Origin: Glutamicibacter uratoxydans
GTDB lineage: Bacteria; Actinomycetota; Actinomycetes; Actinomycetales; Micrococcaceae
Assembly: GCF_006539925.1 (NCBI RefSeq)
Contig: NZ_BJNY01000024.1
Span: 1-48,882, forward strand
Length of the DNA stretch: 48,882 nt
Direction of reading: 5' to 3'
The notes under the pieces were generated by a model. That model saw nothing but the letters and a program-made list of their open reading frames with translations. It had not been told where the DNA came from and ran no database searches. Below, piece after piece: positions 41,785 to 48,882 of the stretch. How positions within the stretch are numbered: the stretch's first letter is position 1; every line of letters begins with the position of its first letter. A program made the position numbers and the translations under genes.

Positions 41785-44340
41785 TCAGCTTTCTTTGCTG
41801 AGTCTGTTCTTGGTGAATTTGGTGGCCACATGCTCCCATGGATTTTCGGGCCATGGATGCTTTGGATAACGCCCACGCATTTCCGAGCGCACGTGGGCAT
41901 AGGGCCCGTTGAAGAAGCTCACCAAGTCTTCGGTGACAGCCAGCGGGCGCCCGGCTGGGGAAAGCAGGTGGAACTGCACAGGTAGCTCGTTGTTGATCAG
42001 TCGTGGCGATTCCTGCAGCCCGAAGCATTCCTGTAGTTTGACCGCCACCACTGCAGGCCCAGCCTCGCCTGCTGGCGGATACTGGATGTTGATCCAGGAG
42101 CCAGAAGGCACCTGCAGGCGCTGCGGCACCAGCTGGTCAAAGTCATGGGCATGCTCCCATGGCAGCAGAGAACGAAGTGCGGAATGCAGGTCAATCTTCT
42201 CCGCAGGCTTCCCACCCGCAAGGGCACGGAGCACGGGAGTAAGCCACTGGTCGGCTCTCGCCAGCAGCGTTTCCTCGTCCATGGGAATGAATGGTTCACC
42301 TAGGACTCTGTAGGCACCCGCTAAACGGCGGCGCAAGGCATCAAAGTTTTCCTGGGCTCCGAACAAGGCCAGGCCGTGTTCCTGGACGGCGGCCTGCGCG
42401 GCCTTGATTCCCAGCGCCTCGGTGACCTTGACGGGCTTGGACGACAACTCGATCAGTCCAAAAGACTCGACCTTGCGGGCGCTGATTTTGCCGTCAATGA
42501 GCTGCGCGGATTCGTTGACTTGGTGCATCTGCGGCAAGAGTTCTTGCACTAGGGAAAAATCAAAAGCGGCCGCGCGGCGGATCATTGCCGATTGTCCGGT
42601 GCGGGAGACTTCGGCTACTGCCAAGAACTCACTGTGGCCCAGCTGGCTTCCGCGTGGAAGCACTGCACGGGTTCCTGAAGCAAGCAGGTATTCGTCCTCC
42701 CCCACTTTCTTGGCAAGCCACTGCGGGTAGGCCAAAGCGCACACTCCAGCTATGGCGGCATGAGAATCTTCAGTCGGCTGAGAACCAGCCATACCTGCTG
42801 CCAGCTGTGCCAAGCGGCGGGATTCTTGTTTCCAGGCGCGGTGTCCCGGATGCGAAGACCGGCGCACAGCGGCAAGCAGCTCAGACAGATCAGCGCTGGC
42901 AACACGTTCGGTGCTGGCCAGCAATGCTACGACTTCCGCGGTAGCCTGCACGCCGAAGTGGATGCTGCCATCCAGCAGCGCCCTAGCTGTTCGAGGGTCG
43001 GTGGGAATCTGCACCATTTTCTCGCCCAGGCTCGTAATCCGGCCTGAGTCGTCAACGGCATCCAGGGAGCGCAGCACCTGCTCGTCCAGTTTCATGGCTG
43101 CATCGGGCGGAGCTTCCCACATGCTCAAGCCTTCGCCGCGCGGGGTACCCCACGCAGCCAGCTCCAGTCCTGCTGAGACTAGATCGCCTGTGCGGATCTC
43201 CGGTGTTGAAAATGCGGGAGCCGCCGCGAATGACTTGGCATCGAGGGTGCGGATCACTTGGCCTGCCCCCAAGCGCCCTGCACGGCCCGCACGCTGGGTT
43301 GCAGCGGCACGACTGGCTACTACAGTGACCAGCCCGCTGAATCCTCTGCCGGTGTCTCTGCGGGGCTCACGAGCGTATCCAGAGTCAATCACTAGGTGTA
43401 CGCGTGGGACTGTCAGGGACGACTCGGCGATGGATGTGGAAACGATAATTCGGGGGCCAGTTCCAGCCTCAGGCTCGCTGAGGATTTCGTCTTGTTCTAC
43501 AGAAGAGATTTGCGAATGCAGGGCCAACGGAAGAGAGCCTAAAACCTCAAGATGAGAACAGACTCTTTGCACTTCACGGACTCCGGGCAGGAACACCAGA
43601 GTATCCACCGGGCTGGCTGAATTCCTGTTGATGTCCGCCGAGTGTTTCCAAGCAGCGGCGGCGATATGCTGCAGGTACTCGTCCGACAGGCCACGTTCGG
43701 TATTTCTCTGTCCGGAAAAGCTGTCGAAAGTTTCTGCGACGTCGTATTGCGCCGTATCAGCGCTGATGACTGGCGCAGGCTGGTCTCTGACTAACAGCTG
43801 CGACAATTCCTGCGCATGCAGGGTTGCACTCATCAAGATCAAAGAAAAGTTGTCTCGAAGCTCAGAAACCTGATTGACCATTGCCACCAATAGATCGGTG
43901 TCTATGGACCGCTCATGGACCTCGTCAATAATGACAGCACTGACACCGTCCAGATCTGGATCATTGAGCAGTCTGCGAAGCAGCAAACCTGATGTCACAA
44001 ATTCAACTCGCGTAGAAGCCGACACCTTGCGTTCTCCACGGATCGAGAAGCCAACGCGCTCCCCCAATACGCTGCCGTCCAGCTGGGCCAAACGGCGAGC
44101 TGCTGCACGTGCAGCTACACGCCGCGGCTGGGTGACTAACACTCGGCCGTTCAGAGACTGTTCAGCCAGGGCATTGGCAACAGTCGGAGGGACAACCGTG
44201 GTCTTGCCTGATCCCGGCGGTGCATGAATTACCAAAGGCTGGGCCGCATCCAGCTTCAGCGACTGGGCAATCTCTTCCCAGCTGGGTCCGAACGCCAGCC
44301 CTGCGGCGATGGACTCTAGATTGAAAGACGTGAAGCTCAT
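41785..44340 (-). CDS. hrpB: ATP-dependent RNA helicase HrpB
   Basis: 851-aa DEAH/RHA-type helicase. Motif I is APPGSGKTT (about 40-48), motif Ia VTQPRRVAAR, motif II D-E-V-H (139-142), motif III LMSATL, motif V STSIAESSLTVP and motif VI QRAGRAGR. After the helicase core comes the HrpB-specific C-terminal half, ending in RGRYPKHPWPENPWEH, the best marker of the family. Length agrees with HrpB proteins (about 810-850 aa). Its physiological role is poorly known in bacteria. ATG overlaps the stop of the upstream alpha/beta hydrolase by 4 bp (ATGA), so the two are co-translated. Confidence 0.94.
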   Translation of the reverse strand: MSFTSFNLESIAAGLAFGPSWEEIAQSLKLDAAQPLVIHAPPGSGKTTVVPPTVANALAEQSLNGRVLVTQPRRVAARAAARRLAQLDGSVLGERVGFSIRGERKVSASTRVEFVTSGLLLRRLLNDPDLDGVSAVIIDEVHERSIDTDLLVAMVNQVSELRDNFSLILMSATLHAQELSQLLVRDQPAPVISADTAQYDVAETFDSFSGQRNTERGLSDEYLQHIAAAAWKHSADINRNSASPVDTLVFLPGVREVQRVCSHLEVLGSLPLALHSQISSVEQDEILSEPEAGTGPRIIVSTSIAESSLTVPRVHLVIDSGYAREPRRDTGRGFSGLVTVVASRAAATQRAGRAGRLGAGQVIRTLDAKSFAAAPAFSTPEIRTGDLVSAGLELAAWGTPRGEGLSMWEAPPDAAMKLDEQVLRSLDAVDDSGRITSLGEKMVQIPTDPRTARALLDGSIHFGVQATAEVVALLASTERVASADLSELLAAVRRSSHPGHRAWKQESRRLAQLAAGMAGSQPTEDSHAAIAGVCALAYPQWLAKKVGEDEYLLASGTRAVLPRGSQLGHSEFLAVAEVSRTGQSAMIRRAAAFDFSLVQELLPQMHQVNESAQLIDGKISARKVESFGLIELSSKPVKVTEALGIKAAQAAVQEHGLALFGAQENFDALRRRLAGAYRVLGEPFIPMDEETLLARADQWLTPVLRALAGGKPAEKIDLHSALRSLLPWEHAHDFDQLVPQRLQVPSGSWINIQYPPAGEAGPAVVAVKLQECFGLQESPRLINNELPVQFHLLSPAGRPLAVTEDLVSFFNGPYAHVRSEMRGRYPKHPWPENPWEHVATKFTKNRLSKES

Positions 44341-45128
44341 GGCCGGCGGCCAGTCCAGAACGATTCAATGGCCTGCACTATCGGCTCTATAGGGTACAGC
44401 GTGCTTCCGTGGGTCCGGCCCGGCAACGCGACCATGCGCGCATTCGGCATGGCATGGACCATAACCTTGTTCTGGTCAAAACGCGGCTGGTCGCGGGTGC
44501 CGATCAACAGCAACGTGGGAATGCGAATCTTCGCCAACTCGCTTAGCTCGATATTCTGCAGGGTTTCGGCGGCCTCGTAGTAAGCGGCCAGCGCCAAGGG
44601 GTCGTTGGACATAAATGCCAGACGCGTGGCAGGGTCTAGACGCCCGCGGGTTTCCTGTCCGGTGACGAATCCTTCAATATTTCCGGCACGCAGAACCTCC
44701 AGGTATCCGGGGAAGAACAACTTCCCAATCTCCCCTTCTGAGATCTCGTATGTGCCGCCCAACATGATCAAGGAAATAATCCGTTCGGGAGAGGTCATTG
44801 CCATGCGCAGACCGGTGCGAGCCCCGAAGGAGTACCCAATGATGTGGACTTTGTCGATTTCCAAATGGTCCAGCAACGCATGGATGTCACTGGCCACTTT
44901 ATCCATGGTGTAGTCGGCAATTTCATGGGATTTGAATGACCGGCCGTGTCCACGAAGATCCATCCGGATGGTGCGGTGTCCCTCGCCGAGCGCCTTGGTA
45001 TAGCCCAGCCCTCGCCAAATAGATCGAGACAGCGCAGAGCCGTGAAGGAACAGGATTGGTTCTCCCTCGGCATTATCATCATCAAAGAAGATCTCTGCGT
45101 TATCGGCGGGGTTGTTGATCATAGGCAT
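44337..45128 (-). CDS. Alpha/beta hydrolase
   Basis: 263-aa hydrolase with the alpha/beta fold: oxyanion HG in LFLHGSALS, DLRGHGRS, nucleophile elbow G-Y-S-F-G (Ser100), catalytic Asp in LLIGTRDQP and His in GRTHGS near the C-terminus. The fold includes epoxide hydrolases, esterases and C-C hydrolases; the substrate is not deducible. No signal peptide. ATG 45128 has CGGAG just upstream. The gene is first in a two-gene operon with hrpB, which is an odd pairing with no obvious functional logic. Confidence 0.88.
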   Translation of the reverse strand: MPMINNPADNAEIFFDDDNAEGEPILFLHGSALSRSIWRGLGYTKALGEGHRTIRMDLRGHGRSFKSHEIADYTMDKVASDIHALLDHLEIDKVHIIGYSFGARTGLRMAMTSPERIISLIMLGGTYEISEGEIGKLFFPGYLEVLRAGNIEGFVTGQETRGRLDPATRLAFMSNDPLALAAYYEAAETLQNIELSELAKIRIPTLLLIGTRDQPRFDQNKVMVHAMPNARMVALPGRTHGSTLYPIEPIVQAIESFWTGRRP

Positions 45129-45275
45129 AGCTCCGATTAAATCGCTTCACAACCGGCGAGGGAAATCCTTGTTTCCCGAGTACCTCTCGACATTGTGGCG
45201 AAGTAGGAGAACACTGAAGTTATAGGCCACGCATTCCAGCTGCCACACTCTGGGAGATACGGAAAGGGGAAGACC

Positions 45276-45404
45276 ATGAGCGAGCAACCGCTAGAAGATG
45301 AAGATGATCGCGAGAAGAAGGCCCACGACAAGCATGACGAAGAGCTGGTCGAGGAATGGGAAGACGAGTCATTCCCTGCTTCCGATCCACCATCGAACTA
45401 TTAG
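45276..45404 (+). CDS. 42-aa acidic protein with SFPASDPP tail
   Basis: A very short frame with a good AAGGGGA ribosome-binding site 6-9 nt before the ATG. The product starts MSEQPLEDEDDREKK, is almost entirely charged (acidic, Lys/His in the middle) and ends ESFPASDPPSNY. The S-F-P-A-S-D-P-P motif recurs at the C-terminus of small, uncharacterised bacterial proteins, so this is probably a real conserved gene. No function is known to me. It is divergent from the hydrolase-hrpB operon and followed by a terminator about 100 bp downstream. Confidence 0.7.
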   Translation: MSEQPLEDEDDREKKAHDKHDEELVEEWEDESFPASDPPSNY

Positions 45405-45500
45405 GGATAGAACCCTCAGAAAGAGCAAACTTGGCTCTCAGATAACATCAAGAGTTAGCTCGTATCGTTGGTACCACCTTCTCAAGGTGCGAGTGATCTA

Positions 45501-45558
45501 GAAGAACCGATCTGCGCAGGTGTTACCTCCTTGGCCTGACAGATCGGTTCTTCGTTTA
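45501..45558 (+). terminator. Long-stem hairpin/terminator
   Basis: GAAGAACCGATCTG (45501-45514) pairs perfectly with CAGATCGGTTCTTC (45540-45553), a 14-bp stem with a 25-nt loop, followed by GTTTA. It lies 97 bp after the 42-aa gene. Confidence 0.7.
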
Positions 45559-45647
45559 ATCACATCCAGTTCGAGCCTTTCCGGCACGTTTCCGAGTGGT
45601 TTCTGCAATAGGCTGGAAGCCGATCCAAGCTGACAGAAAGGTATTTT

Positions 45648-46709
45648 GTGGAATACGAAATCGTCAATCCGGTCGCTGACTCGCATCGCCCATATGTCGC
45701 GGCTGCTGACCGTTACGAACGTTTTGGTTACCGCCGCGTGGGCGACTCGGGAATCTTGCTGTCTCCCCTGTCGTTAGGACTGTGGTGGAATTTCGGAGAC
45801 AACCGAACCTTTGATTCTCAGCGTGAGATCTTGCGCCATGCCTTTGATAACGGAATCATCCACTTCGATCTTGCCAATAACTACGGTCCACCAGCTGGAG
45901 CAGCTGAAGAAAATTTCGGACGCATGCTGCGCAAGGACTTCAAGCCTTACCGTAATGAACTGGTGATCTCTTCCAAAGCGGGCTGGGATATGTGGTCGGG
46001 CCCGCACGGAACACTCGGTTCACGCAAGTATCTGGTTGCTTCCTGCGATTCCAGTTTGGAGAAGCTTGGGCTCGACTACGTGGATATCTTCTACTCCCAT
46101 CGTTTTGACCCCAAGACTCCTTTGGAAGAAACTATCGGCGCGTTGGATTCGCTGGTTCGTGCGGGCAAGGCACTGTATGTAGGCATCTCTTCTTACTCAG
46201 CCGAGCGCACCGCGGAAGCCAAGGCGATCGCCAAGGAACTGGGAACTCCACTGGTGATCCACCAGCCTTCTTACAACATGCTCAACCCTTGGGTGGAACA
46301 TGGACTGCTGGAGACCCTTCAGAAGGAGAAGATGGGAGCCATTGCATTTACTCCCCTAGCTCAGGGTCTACTGACGGACAAATACCTCACCACCACGAAT
46401 GTGGAACGCCAAGGTGGTCGCCGGTCACTGGACGCGCAGCTTACCGAGGAGAACCTCAAAAAGGTCCGCAGTCTCAATGAGGTCGCCCAACGCCGCGGAC
46501 AGACTCTGGCCCAAATGGCTATTGCATGGCTGCTACGTGACGGCGCAGCAACTTCGGTACTGATCGGCGCATCCTCTACCAAGCAGCTTGATGAGAACTT
46601 GGGAGCTTTGAAGAATACCGAGTTTACCCAGGCTGAACTTGAGGAAATCTCAGCCATCACGCAGGGTGACGCTGGAATCGACTGGTGGAAATCCTCAGCT
46701 ATTGGATAA
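45648..46709 (+). CDS. Aldo/keto reductase, L-glyceraldehyde 3-phosphate reductase (YghZ) type
   Basis: 353-aa TIM-barrel oxidoreductase of the AKR14/YghZ type. Catalytic tetrad: Asp74 (HFDLANNY), Tyr79 (NNYGPPAGAAEENFG), Lys110 (ISSKAGWDMW), His151 (YSHRFD). The segments GSRKYLVASCDSSLEKLGLDYVDIFYSH and IHQPSYNMLNPWVE, FTPLAQGLLT, and SVLIGASS closely follow E. coli YghZ, which reduces L-glyceraldehyde 3-phosphate and methylglyoxal with NADPH. The N-terminus is about 25 residues longer than YghZ. Start is GTG 45648 with AAAGG 6 nt upstream. It is probably monocistronic and likely protects against reactive aldehydes; the physiological substrate is inferred. Confidence 0.92.
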   Translation: MEYEIVNPVADSHRPYVAAADRYERFGYRRVGDSGILLSPLSLGLWWNFGDNRTFDSQREILRHAFDNGIIHFDLANNYGPPAGAAEENFGRMLRKDFKPYRNELVISSKAGWDMWSGPHGTLGSRKYLVASCDSSLEKLGLDYVDIFYSHRFDPKTPLEETIGALDSLVRAGKALYVGISSYSAERTAEAKAIAKELGTPLVIHQPSYNMLNPWVEHGLLETLQKEKMGAIAFTPLAQGLLTDKYLTTTNVERQGGRRSLDAQLTEENLKKVRSLNEVAQRRGQTLAQMAIAWLLRDGAATSVLIGASSTKQLDENLGALKNTEFTQAELEEISAITQGDAGIDWWKSSAIG

Positions 46710-46746
46710 CAATCAGATCGGTACCTAAAACAGGACGCGCTCCTAT

Positions 46747-46794
46747 CAAATGTCGCACGGCCTAGGGCTTACGCCCTAGGCAGTGCGACATTTG
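46747..46794 (+). terminator. Intrinsic hairpin after aldo/keto reductase gene
   Basis: CAAATGTCGCAC-gg-CCTAGGGC / GCCCTAGG-ca-GTGCGACATTTG with a 4-nt loop: 12 + 8 bp of stem with one internal mismatch. It lies 38 bp after the stop codon. Confidence 0.85.
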
Positions 46795-46898
46795 CTGTTT
46801 CATGGAAAGCACACTGGCGTCGCTTGATTTAGCACCCTGCTTTCTTGGTGGCCTATTGATCTCACAATGGATAAGCTCAGAGTGGACGCGATATGAAG

Positions 46899-46911
46899 TG
46901 AATTACATTCA
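46899..46911. promoter_or_regulatory. Palindrome in the leader of the dehydrogenase gene
   Basis: TGAAT-TAC-ATTCA is a perfect 13-bp palindrome in an unusually AT-rich stretch, about 75 bp before the dehydrogenase start and just before TATA-rich promoter-like sequence (TATAGT, TATACA). It may be an operator. Confidence 0.35.
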
Positions 46912-46987
46912 TTTATTGGTTATAGTTCTATACAACAACCCAAGTTCGCGTAAAAACCGAGCACTATGCACTACGACAGGAGCATCG

Positions 46988-48370
46988 ATGAGCGCCCCAA
47001 CTTACAAGGTCTTGAACCCAGCCACCGGCGAGGTAGTCGAGGAATTCCCAGCAGCCACCGATGAGCAGATTGAGCAGGCACTGACGGCCGCCCAATCGGC
47101 CTACGAAGCATGGCAGACTGTTGACATCAACGAGCGTGCCAAGGTTGTCAACAAGGTTGCACAGCTCTTCGCAGAACGTGCAGAAGAGCTCGGCAAGATC
47201 ATGACCACCGAAATGGGCAAGCCACTGGCAGAAGCCATCGGTGAGGCAGAGTTCTGCAAGGACATCTTTGAGTACTTCGCCACCGAAGGCCCAACCCTGG
47301 CTGCAGATCAGGAAATCAAGTCCTTCTCCGGAGGCAAGGCAATCGTCCAGAAGCTTCCAGTAGGTCCCCTGCTGGGCATCATGCCATGGAACTTCCCGCT
47401 GTACCAGGTAGCCCGCTTCGCAGCTCCTAACCTGATGCTGGGCAACACCATTGTGCTCAAGCATGCAGAGTCCTGCCCACGCTCTGCACTGGCCATCCAG
47501 CAGATCATGGATGATGCAGGCGTCCCCGCCGGCGCATACAACAACGTCTTCGCCACGCACGACCAAATCGCTACCATCATTGCCGACTCCCGCATCCAGG
47601 GCGTCTCACTGACCGGTTCAGAGCGCGCTGGCGCCATCATTGGTGAGCAGGCCGGCCGCAACCTGAAGAAGGCAGTTCTTGAGCTCGGTGGTTCGGATCC
47701 ATACGTAGTCCTGGACTCCGCAGATGTTTCAGCTACCGCTGAGGCTGCATGGGGCTTCCGCATTGACAACACCGGCCAGGCTTGCAACTCCAACAAGCGC
47801 ATGATTGTCATGGACGATATCTTTGACGAATTCGTTGCAGAGCTGACCAAGCGTGCCGAAGGCTTGAAGGCCGGCGACCCAATGAAGGGTGAAGAAGGAA
47901 CCTTCGCACCAATGTCTTCGCGCAAGGCAGCTGAGGATCTGGACGCTCAGGTTCAGGATGCAGTATCCAAGGGCGCCACCTTGCATGCTGGCGGCGTGCT
48001 CCACGAGGGCCCTTCGGCTTACTACTCCCCTGCAGTGCTCACCGGTGTCAACAAAGAGATGCGTGCGTACTACGAGGAGCTGTTCGGCCCTGTAGCTGTG
48101 GTCTACAAGGTCTCCAGCGACGAGGAAGCAGCGGAGCTCGCTAACGACACCGTGTACGGCCTGGGCGGTTCGGTGCACTCCACCGATGAGAGCCGCGCCG
48201 CAAAGGTTGCACAGAAGCTTCAGGTAGGTATGTCCAACGTGAACGTCGCTTCGGCAGAAAGCGCAGAAATGCCTTTCGGTGGAGTCAAGCGTTCGGGGTT
48301 TGGCCGCGAACTTGGCCCACTGGGAATGGATGAGTTCGTCAATAAGCGTCTGTTCTTCGTAGCTGACTAG
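46988..48370 (+). CDS. NAD(P)-dependent succinate-semialdehyde dehydrogenase (aldehyde dehydrogenase)
   Basis: 460-aa aldehyde dehydrogenase. Catalytic Cys266 is in G-Q-A-C-N-S-N-K-R and the general base Glu232 in L-E-L-G-G-S. PWNFP (about 133-137) starts the Rossmann domain. The Q-A-C-N-S-N-K-R block and the PFGGVKRSGFGRELG end are typical of the NAD(P)-dependent succinate-semialdehyde dehydrogenase GabD1 group, which lets 4-aminobutyrate or putrescine carbon enter the TCA cycle. Other short-chain aldehydes are possible. The frame is open to 46802, but the ATG at 46988 has an AGGAG site and is the family N-terminus. No gabT or transporter is nearby, and a strong terminator follows. Confidence 0.92.
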   Translation: MSAPTYKVLNPATGEVVEEFPAATDEQIEQALTAAQSAYEAWQTVDINERAKVVNKVAQLFAERAEELGKIMTTEMGKPLAEAIGEAEFCKDIFEYFATEGPTLAADQEIKSFSGGKAIVQKLPVGPLLGIMPWNFPLYQVARFAAPNLMLGNTIVLKHAESCPRSALAIQQIMDDAGVPAGAYNNVFATHDQIATIIADSRIQGVSLTGSERAGAIIGEQAGRNLKKAVLELGGSDPYVVLDSADVSATAEAAWGFRIDNTGQACNSNKRMIVMDDIFDEFVAELTKRAEGLKAGDPMKGEEGTFAPMSSRKAAEDLDAQVQDAVSKGATLHAGGVLHEGPSAYYSPAVLTGVNKEMRAYYEELFGPVAVVYKVSSDEEAAELANDTVYGLGGSVHSTDESRAAKVAQKLQVGMSNVNVASAESAEMPFGGVKRSGFGRELGPLGMDEFVNKRLFFVAD

Positions 48371-48381
48371 CATTTAAATGG

Positions 48382-48436
48382 AAGTAGGTTTGGTGAATAT
48401 ACATAGTATTCACCAAACCTACTTTTCGATTGTTTT
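48382..48436 (+). terminator. Intrinsic terminator of the dehydrogenase gene
   Basis: AAGTAGGTTTGGTGAATA / TATTCACCAAACCTACTT, a perfect 18-bp stem with a 7-nt loop (48382-48424), followed by TTCGATTGTTTT. It lies 11 bp after the stop codon. Confidence 0.93.
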
Positions 48437-48699
48437 GATAACCGCCCACCGAATATCATTACTCAAAAAACTCATTCCAAACGGGTGACTCAACAACGAA
48501 AAACATTTCTCGAATTCAAATCTAATGAAGCCAGGGGCTCGGGGTGACAGGTCAATAACGAGTAATACATCGAAGATGAAAATAAAGGACAGTCGACTAA
48601 CAATCTTAGATTCAGAAACAAATCAAGTTCATGGCGACTCCAAAATTTGGCTATAGCCGCCGAGGCAAAATATATTTAGTTTAATAGGCTTTATACATT
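48437..48699. other. AT-rich spacer without recognisable gene
   Basis: About 260 bp of strongly AT-rich sequence with no open frame of note and no ribosome-binding sites. It separates the dehydrogenase terminator from the end of manC. It may be decayed or acquired DNA; I see no repeats or transposon ends. Confidence 0.6.
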
Positions 48700-48882
48700 C
48701 TATAAAAGGTCGACGCGACCCTGATCTTTAAGCGTCTGCACCGTCTGTTTCACCCGCTGCGCATGCTCCTTCGTCGTCACCAACAACGCATCAGCAGTAT
48801 CAACAACGATCACATCATCAATGCCGATCAATGCCACCACGCGAGGGCGGTCGCCATAGACGACACCAGTCGCCTGATCCGA
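48700..48882 (-). CDS. manC: Mannose-1-phosphate guanylyltransferase (C-terminal end, partial)
   Basis: The last 60 codons of a gene that continues beyond the right edge, in frame at the edge and ending with TAG at 48702-48700. The sequence VVALIGIDDVIVVDTADALLVTTKEHAQRVK and ending QTLKDQGRVDLL is the characteristic C-terminus of bacterial GDP-mannose pyrophosphorylases: the I-G-I-D-D-x-x-V-V-D-T-x-D-A-L-L-V block closes the nucleotidyltransferase part. The enzyme makes GDP-mannose from mannose 1-phosphate and GTP for glycan synthesis. The catalytic N-terminal part is outside the window, so completeness cannot be judged. Confidence 0.88.
   Translation of the reverse strand, partial: SDQATGVVYGDRPRVVALIGIDDVIVVDTADALLVTTKEHAQRVKQTVQTLKDQGRVDLL

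Noticed and set aside
45298-45501. 67-codon frame overlapping the 42-aa gene in another phase
   Set aside because: No ribosome-binding site, and Arg/Ser-rich shadow of the acidic frame, which has the better start and a recognised tail motif.

Overview
The window looks like a chromosomal segment of a high-GC Gram-positive actinobacterium of the Micrococcaceae, most like Arthrobacter or Glutamicibacter. Reasons: GC-rich genes, a gcvP-gcvT-gcvH operon behind a tandem glycine riboswitch, a mycothiol-type arsenate reductase with a Cys15-Cys16 ArsR, a DtxR/IdeR-like iron box, and several genes whose -10 motif sits 6-8 nt before the start codon (leaderless starts, common in actinobacteria). The genus is inferred from gene content. 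I saw no tRNA, rRNA, CRISPR array, intact insertion sequence or prophage.

Layout. 1-4840 (minus): glycine cleavage operon, riboswitch-gcvP-gcvT-gcvH and the first codons of a probable glyA. 4844-6795: a coupled pair of hydrolases (SGNH lipase/esterase and a class C beta-lactamase-fold serine hydrolase), divergent from an APC amino acid permease (7053-8501). 8572-11575: arsenic locus, arsR divergent from acr3-arsC over two mirrored operators, followed on the acr3 strand by a 43-codon flavoprotein-like remnant and an RNase HI with an extra C-terminal domain. 11614-16839: a small lipoprotein, a xi-class glutathionyl-hydroquinone reductase homologue, an NADPH-dependent FMN reductase divergent from its probable MarR repressor, then an ABC exporter divergent from a second MarR. 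17232-24144: a lipoprotein gene and a ferric-siderophore uptake locus (binding lipoprotein, two FecCD permeases and an ATPase fused to a siderophore-interacting reductase), split by an antiparallel metallo-beta-lactamase gene. 24311-28639 (minus): endonuclease/exonuclease/phosphatase-fold membrane protein, a small membrane protein, a 5'-truncated membrane gene, and a LolD-like ATPase with an FtsX-type permease. 28772-35255: redox and membrane genes (CXXC thioredoxin-like protein, YqaJ-family nuclease, MauE-thioredoxin fusion, MscS channel, AMIN-like secreted protein, PhzF protein, DHA2 efflux pump). 35484-38684: less GC-rich stretch with a LuxR regulator and an acyltransferase-like membrane protein. 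38801-48370: a hendecad-repeat small protein, DoxX, TetR, acyl-CoA dehydrogenase, HrpB helicase with an overlapping alpha/beta hydrolase, a 42-aa acidic protein, an aldo-keto reductase and a succinate-semialdehyde-type dehydrogenase. The right end is an AT-rich spacer and the last 60 codons of a mannose-1-phosphate guanylyltransferase gene.

Functionally the window is housekeeping C1/glycine metabolism plus accessory stress functions: arsenic, quinone/thiol redox, iron, drug efflux and osmotic protection. The most unusual items are the ATPase-SIP fusion and the antiparallel gene that splits its operon, the RNase HI fusion attached to the ars operon, the hendecad-repeat protein, and the helix predicted to abut the gcvP ribosome-binding site.
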